DNA of 13,171 nucleotides from Gryganskiella cystojenkinii (Eukaryota; Mortierellomycota; Mortierellomycetes; Mortierellales; Mortierellaceae): positions 1-13,171 of the forward strand of contig JAAAIG010000986.1 in NCBI GenBank assembly GCA_015852425.1, written 5' to 3'. The notes under the pieces were generated by a model. That model had not been told where the DNA came from. It saw only the letters and a list, made by a program, of their open reading frames with translations, and did not search any database. This document shows positions 8,512 to 13,171 of the stretch, in pieces; the stretch's first letter is position 1, and every line of letters starts with the position of its first letter. The position numbers and the translations under genes were made by a program.

Positions 8512-11500
8512 ATGATGATGACCAAAGGGTCTTCCTCTTCCGCCTCTTTGCCCCATTCGAATACGAGCGCCGGCTGGACCCACGGTCGTCCACACGCAAC
8601 TATGAATGGAGGTATGCGACAAGCGATAGCTAATGGCCATCAAGGTATGTTTGTTGAGATGGTTTTTAAGTGTCCGTCTTCTGGACAATTGTGCATGATC
8701 CTGGTTTCTGCCTTTATTCGTTACTCTTTTGTGCCAGTTTCTTTTCACGAAACAAAGGCTGAGCTCCACGGTGCACTGGACCTTGACTGATGATCTTTTT
8801 TTTTTCTTTTTTTTTTGCTCTTTACTTCTCTCTCTATCTCTCTTTTTTCATCCACTTTTTGCTTTCGTTAAAGTAGGCACAACGACAATAGCCACATCTT
8901 TGTCATCGTCAAAACCACCATCCTCAGCGGAGGGGACCACAGCCACCGCTATGTCAATATCAACAGCTGCAACTACACCACCAACAGAAGGAGCGTTTCA
9001 TCCGACGAATCAAAACATTAATAACAGTAACCTGACTGGTCTCAAGATCAGGATCCCAAGAGATCTGCCTAATTTACCAGATGCCTTTCGGAGGCGTGGT
9101 GCGATTCGGTCTCAGCCCCCGACCTCGACCTCGACCTCATCTCAGCCACCTTCTTCAGCTTCTACATCCGCATCCTCGTTGTCGATCGTATCCCCGGTCT
9201 CTTCGTCCTTGTCCTCGTCCTCTTCAACAATGACGATGACATTACCCTATGCGATTCCAGGAACGGTCAAGAGGACCTATAGTACTATGCTGTTAGAAGA
9301 CCATCAGTTGGATCTTGGCAACCATCCCTTGCGTGGTACGAAACAAAAAAAAAATTGTGAAGGGGTGTGTATTCTGTGCGCCTTCTGCGATTGAACTGAA
9401 AAGGCACTGACACACAACGCCAACCAATCTTCTCTTTTTTGTCAAAACTTCCCGCTTTAGATTCAGCACAGGACAATGACAAACGACACAAGGTTACCAG
9501 CAAAATCCCGGATGCTCTGATGCCACTTCCATCACATCTCTCCAAGGCCAAGAACCTGGCCATCCGAACCACGCGTCTCTCACCCAACCATCAGGCTGCA
9601 AACAACAACAGTTCCTTGCCAGCTTTGTCCGCACCCTCTGCCAATTCGTCCCCAAGAGTCTTGACAAGTCTTCAACAACAACAGCGTCGTCATCATCGTA
9701 GTGGTAGTTCAGCCTCGAAATCTTCGACTACTTCGTCCTCAATCGGTACCCCTGTCAGGATCGCTTCCCCCGGTGCTTCAGCAGACGCGGCATCAACCAC
9801 GAATGTGGTCGTGCCATCGCCTCCACACCCGACGACGGATCAAAAGGCGGCTCCATTGATCACAGCCTCACATTCACATGGAACACGATCCAGTGAGGGT
9901 ACGATGATGATGGACACGGACGAGGTCATGGCCACTACCACGACAATGGCTGCCGCTCCCTCTTCTACCTCGACCTCGTCAGCGGTAGCGATCGGAGCAC
10001 CGACAGAACAGGATCTTTTGAACCTGAAACCGATTGAAATTGTCAGGATTGGTATGAGTATCCTGGATGTCCTGATGTGCAATACGTTCTGTAAAGGGTT
10101 CCTCAACCCTGTTCCGACCTCGGTCGCAAATTACTATGTCGTGATCAAGAAACCAATGGATTTGACCACGATCGAGAAGAAACTTTGGAAAACATACGAG
10201 TTGATCAATACCAATTCTACCGGTGGTTCAAGCAAAAAGGCTCCCGTATCGACTACGGGCGACGAAGAAAGTTATTCCAGTCTGGAGGATCTGGAGAAGG
10301 ATCTGAGAAGAATTTTCCAGAACGCGACTTATTTCAACTCGCCGAGTCATCCCATTTACAAGGAGGCACACTCGTACCAATCCATGTACCTGGGCTTGCT
10401 CACAAGCTACCGTCAAGGGTAAATGAGACCGTCATTGATTCAACCAGCTTGTTGCCTTTGTGAATGTATCGTCTGTTTCTAAATTATTTTTTTTCTTTTT
10501 TTTGGCTGGAAAAATTACCAATATTTTTAGGCAAATGCAACTGAATACCCCGATCCCACACGAGTCCTTTAGACCCGAAATGATCTCATTATCAGAGCCA
10601 GGGTAAGAATCCTCGTTTTTTTAAGTCATAAACAGAACCATCGCTCACGACTGAGATGGGGTCATCGCTAACATTCATTTTTCTCTCCTCCTGATCGGCC
10701 TCTTTTTATGTAGTCCGCTCTACCTTTTCCGTGCCCATACCCTTCGGGAGATGGAACGCAAGATGACCGATATATCGACCGACCTGTTCTCCACTCTGCA
10801 CCAACCGCTCTTTGACGTCTCGACAGAGATTGGAGAGATCACTCCCGAGCGACCCCGATTCGTACGCATGTACATCAACAAGAACCGAAGTGTCCTTGCG
10901 AAATGTCGGGATGAGCAGTTTGCCCGAGTCGCCATTCTCTCGGATATGCAGATTGGGAAACCCTATATGGCCTCGATCGGCAGTCCTAACCTCGCAAAGT
11001 CCTCACCAGACGGACAAATATCCGGAAAGGATAGCAGTGGTGGTTCCGTCAGCATGGTGCGAGTCTCTGGCAGGGTTTTGATTGGAAAACCGATTGGTGA
11101 ACGACATGATATGGTCACGGTCGGTGATTTGGATTGCCCGAACGCTTGGATCACGGTCGCTTGTGTTCAGGCCATGGAGATTGATGTCGAGGTACCCGCA
11201 AAGTTCGAAAAGGGAACGCTGTCCAAGATGCGACATGAACTCTTGCCGTTGGTTCTGGATTCGAAAATGACGCCAGAACAACAACGTGTGTTTGCGGATG
11301 AGTTGGGACTGTTGTTACCCAATTCAAGCAAAGCCGGACAGATCGTCGTCCCTGGAGGCTATATTGGACAACGGTCTGCGATCCCGATTGGAGTGACAAC
11401 GACAGCATCGACGACCACGACGACACCATCTGTTATGGCTCCCCCGCCGCCAGTGTCGAAACCGAGCAGTCCCAAGGGTCTTGGCATCACCACAATTGTT

Positions 11501-13130
11501 ATACCTTCGAGACCTCCATCACCCACTTCGTCCTCAACAACATCCACACCGAGATCGTCTAGACCAGGACCGAACGATACCAAGGCCACTCCAAAGTCTC
11601 TACCACCACAATCCCCTGCGGCTGCCCAATTACCCATGGCAACGGTTCACGATCAAGGGCCAAAAGGTCGATTGCTGCTCACGGTCCGACTCCCGTCTCT
11701 GGTATCACCAAAGTCCTCTGCTTCGACTCCGACTGCCACGACACCATCTTCGACCCGTTCTAGCCGAAGAATTTCTTCGTCCTCGACCCAACAACATGTC
11801 TACGCAGCCTCGACCCCCGCCACACCCCTTATTCCTCCTTCGACGCCAGGAACAACTTTTACCCTTTCGAGTCAAATCCCGGCCACCCAGTCCTATTCCG
11901 AGGGAAGTGGAGTCGATGCCCTCTCCGCTGCGGATCATTTGTTGCTCCAGGAACGGATCACGAAACGGGGCTCCAAAATGTTGACGGATCTCAAAGTCGT
12001 GGCCCGTCAGATGAGTGTTCCTTACTCACAATGGGATGAGATCGAACCGACCCTGACAGTCGATTCTGCCCATGGATTGTTCAAACGGATCTACCATGTC
12101 AAGGGACAACCTAATCTGGTCGTCCAGAATTTTAAAGAGATGGATGCAGAGTCGTTTGAACAAAGGGTGCGCGAGGTTGCTTGTCTGTTGAAGCTTCGAG
12201 GGCTGAAGGGCGTGGGACAGATTCAGTCTGTGATCGATAATGAAGAGAAACAGCTCGTGGGACTCTCAATGACAAAGTACGGTTTTTTTGGGGGGAATAT
12301 CTGATTATCATGTTGTTGTTTTCTGGAGGAATGGATCGGAAACTTGATTGCTAATAGCTCTGCTCTCCTCTCAATCGATTTAATTTAGGTATGCGTATAC
12401 CTTGAAGCAGTACGCGACCAATGCAAGAAGACATCCAACCCCGGCTCAGAAACTCTGTCTTATCCAGGACATGGTCTCGGCCATGTGTGAAATACACGAG
12501 GCCGGGTTGGCGCACAGAGATCTCAGTGAGGTCAATATCATGGTTGATGAGGATCCCAAGGACAGACTCGAGGATAATTCAGCCCGACCGCATGTCAAGG
12601 TCATTGATTTTGGAAAATCCGTCTTTGTCCGTCGTCAAGAGGTCGAACGTTGGAGTATGCAAGAAAAGGTCCTGGAAGAAGAACTCGCGCTCTTGCCCAT
12701 GGTGGTCCTCCCCCCGGACCATGGCTATAAGCTTTACAGATCTATCCTGACGTTGCCCAAAAACAAGTATGATCATGTACCGCTACCGCCTGTGGATCCA
12801 AGATCCGAGGATGTGTATTCATTGGGGGTTTTGATTTGGAGGACATTTAGTGGGAAGTCTCCCTGGAATGGTGCGATTGAGGATGATCTCAAGACGATCC
12901 GATACTTGGTCTCAACGGATGCCCAGATTCGATTCCAGTTGGAGAAAGAAGTCATAGGTCCGTATTCCAGAGAGTTGCTCTTGCATTGTTTGACCGCTAA
13001 GACAGAGACCAGGTCGACGTCCCAGCAGTTGAAGGTCTGGTTGTCCCAACCCAAGATCTGTTCCGAACTATTGAAAGAGTTTGAGGCCCTGGGTGGTGGA
13101 CGAAAGAAGGTCCGCAAGAACTTGGATTAG
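8512..13130 (+). CDS. Bromodomain - unknown domain - divergent protein kinase fusion, six exons
   Basis: Exons 8512-8644, 8877-9335, 9461-10418, 10531-10602, 10714-12276 and 12389-13130 join in frame to 1,308 residues. Residues 1-385 are Ser/Thr/Pro-rich. A bromodomain spans about 387-515: FLNPV (411-415), PMDL (429-432), and N490 at the acetyl-lysine-binding position (NATYFN, Phe for the usual Tyr). An unrecognised block follows (about 541-745), then a Ser/Thr/Pro linker to about 940. The kinase-like domain (about 988-1290) has E1028 in the likely helix C, HRDLSEVN (1104-1111), DFG (1135-1137) and D1203 in SEDVYSLGV. No glycine-rich loop or APE is seen, and Gln1012 sits where the ATP-binding Lys is expected. 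The HRDLS style recalls fungal FunK1 kinases. A role in reading acetylated histones and signalling on chromatin is inferred. The start is uncertain; 8512 is the first in-frame ATG. Confidence 0.85.
10027..10418 (+). other. Bromodomain-coding segment
   Basis: This part of exon 3 encodes residues about 387-517. The helix Z region (ISIL-type hydrophobics), ZA loop with FLNPV and NYYVVIKKPMDLTTI, helix B with LEKDLRRIFQNA and the acetyl-lysine Asn are in the usual order. A polar insertion of about 24 residues separates the end of the IEKKL helix from helix B. Confidence 0.88.
12053..13100 (+). other. Protein-kinase-like domain segment
   Basis: The end of exon 5 encodes the small lobe and exon 6 the large lobe, with intron 5 (12277-12388) falling at the hinge just after SMTK. 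The large lobe carries the HRD, DFG and helix F aspartate landmarks; the small lobe is much less canonical. This is why I call it kinase-like rather than a proven active kinase. Confidence 0.8.
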
Positions 13131-13171
13131 AAAAAGATGACTATTCGTTCATTCATCTTTGTAGTTTTTTT
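13131..13171 (+). other. 3' flank of the bromodomain-kinase gene
   Basis: Only 41 bases follow the TAG stop before the window ends in a T run. No AATAAA is present in them, so the poly(A) signal lies beyond the window or is non-canonical. Confidence 0.5.

Noticed and set aside
1..13171. CRISPR arrays, insertion sequences, LTRs, rRNA
   Set aside because: No regularly spaced direct repeats, terminal inverted repeats, transposase/reverse-transcriptase motifs or rRNA-like sequence was seen by eye.

Overview
The window looks like nuclear DNA of a filamentous fungus. The genes have short introns (88-380 nt, mostly about 90-260) with GT..AG ends. Leaders are pyrimidine-rich and lack ATG, and coding sequence is rich in Ser/Thr/Pro, with several recognisable eukaryotic proteins. 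The style of the genes (intron-rich, long disordered linkers, CT-rich leaders) suggests an early-diverging lineage such as Mortierellomycota/Mucoromycota, but that is an impression; no marker gene here settles it.

Layout. (1) 411-2263, plus strand: a three-exon Nem1/CTDNEP1-type phosphatase, whose family controls lipin and the nuclear-envelope/ER membrane. (2) 2514-4317, minus strand: a six-exon SR splicing factor with two RRMs and an RS tail, lying tail to tail with Nem1. (3) 4837-5994, minus strand: an intronless secreted protein with four copies of an LGS...YQP repeat and a Tyr/Gly-rich insert, served by a TATA box at 6165-6173. (4) 6174-8511: about 2.3 kb without a firm gene. It holds one candidate small membrane protein (7062-7241, possibly starting at 6936 but interrupted by an in-frame TGA) and a stretch of about 1 kb without any plus-strand ATG, which I read as the leader of the next gene. 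(5) 8512-13130, plus strand: a six-exon gene that appears to encode one polypeptide with a bromodomain, an unrecognised middle block, a disordered linker and a divergent protein-kinase domain.

The genes do not form a pathway; they are ordinary neighbours with separate roles (membrane lipid control, splicing, cell surface, chromatin signalling). The most unusual item is the bromodomain-kinase fusion. Exon joins were worked out by hand from splice consensus, reading phase and protein continuity, and all joins keep frame.
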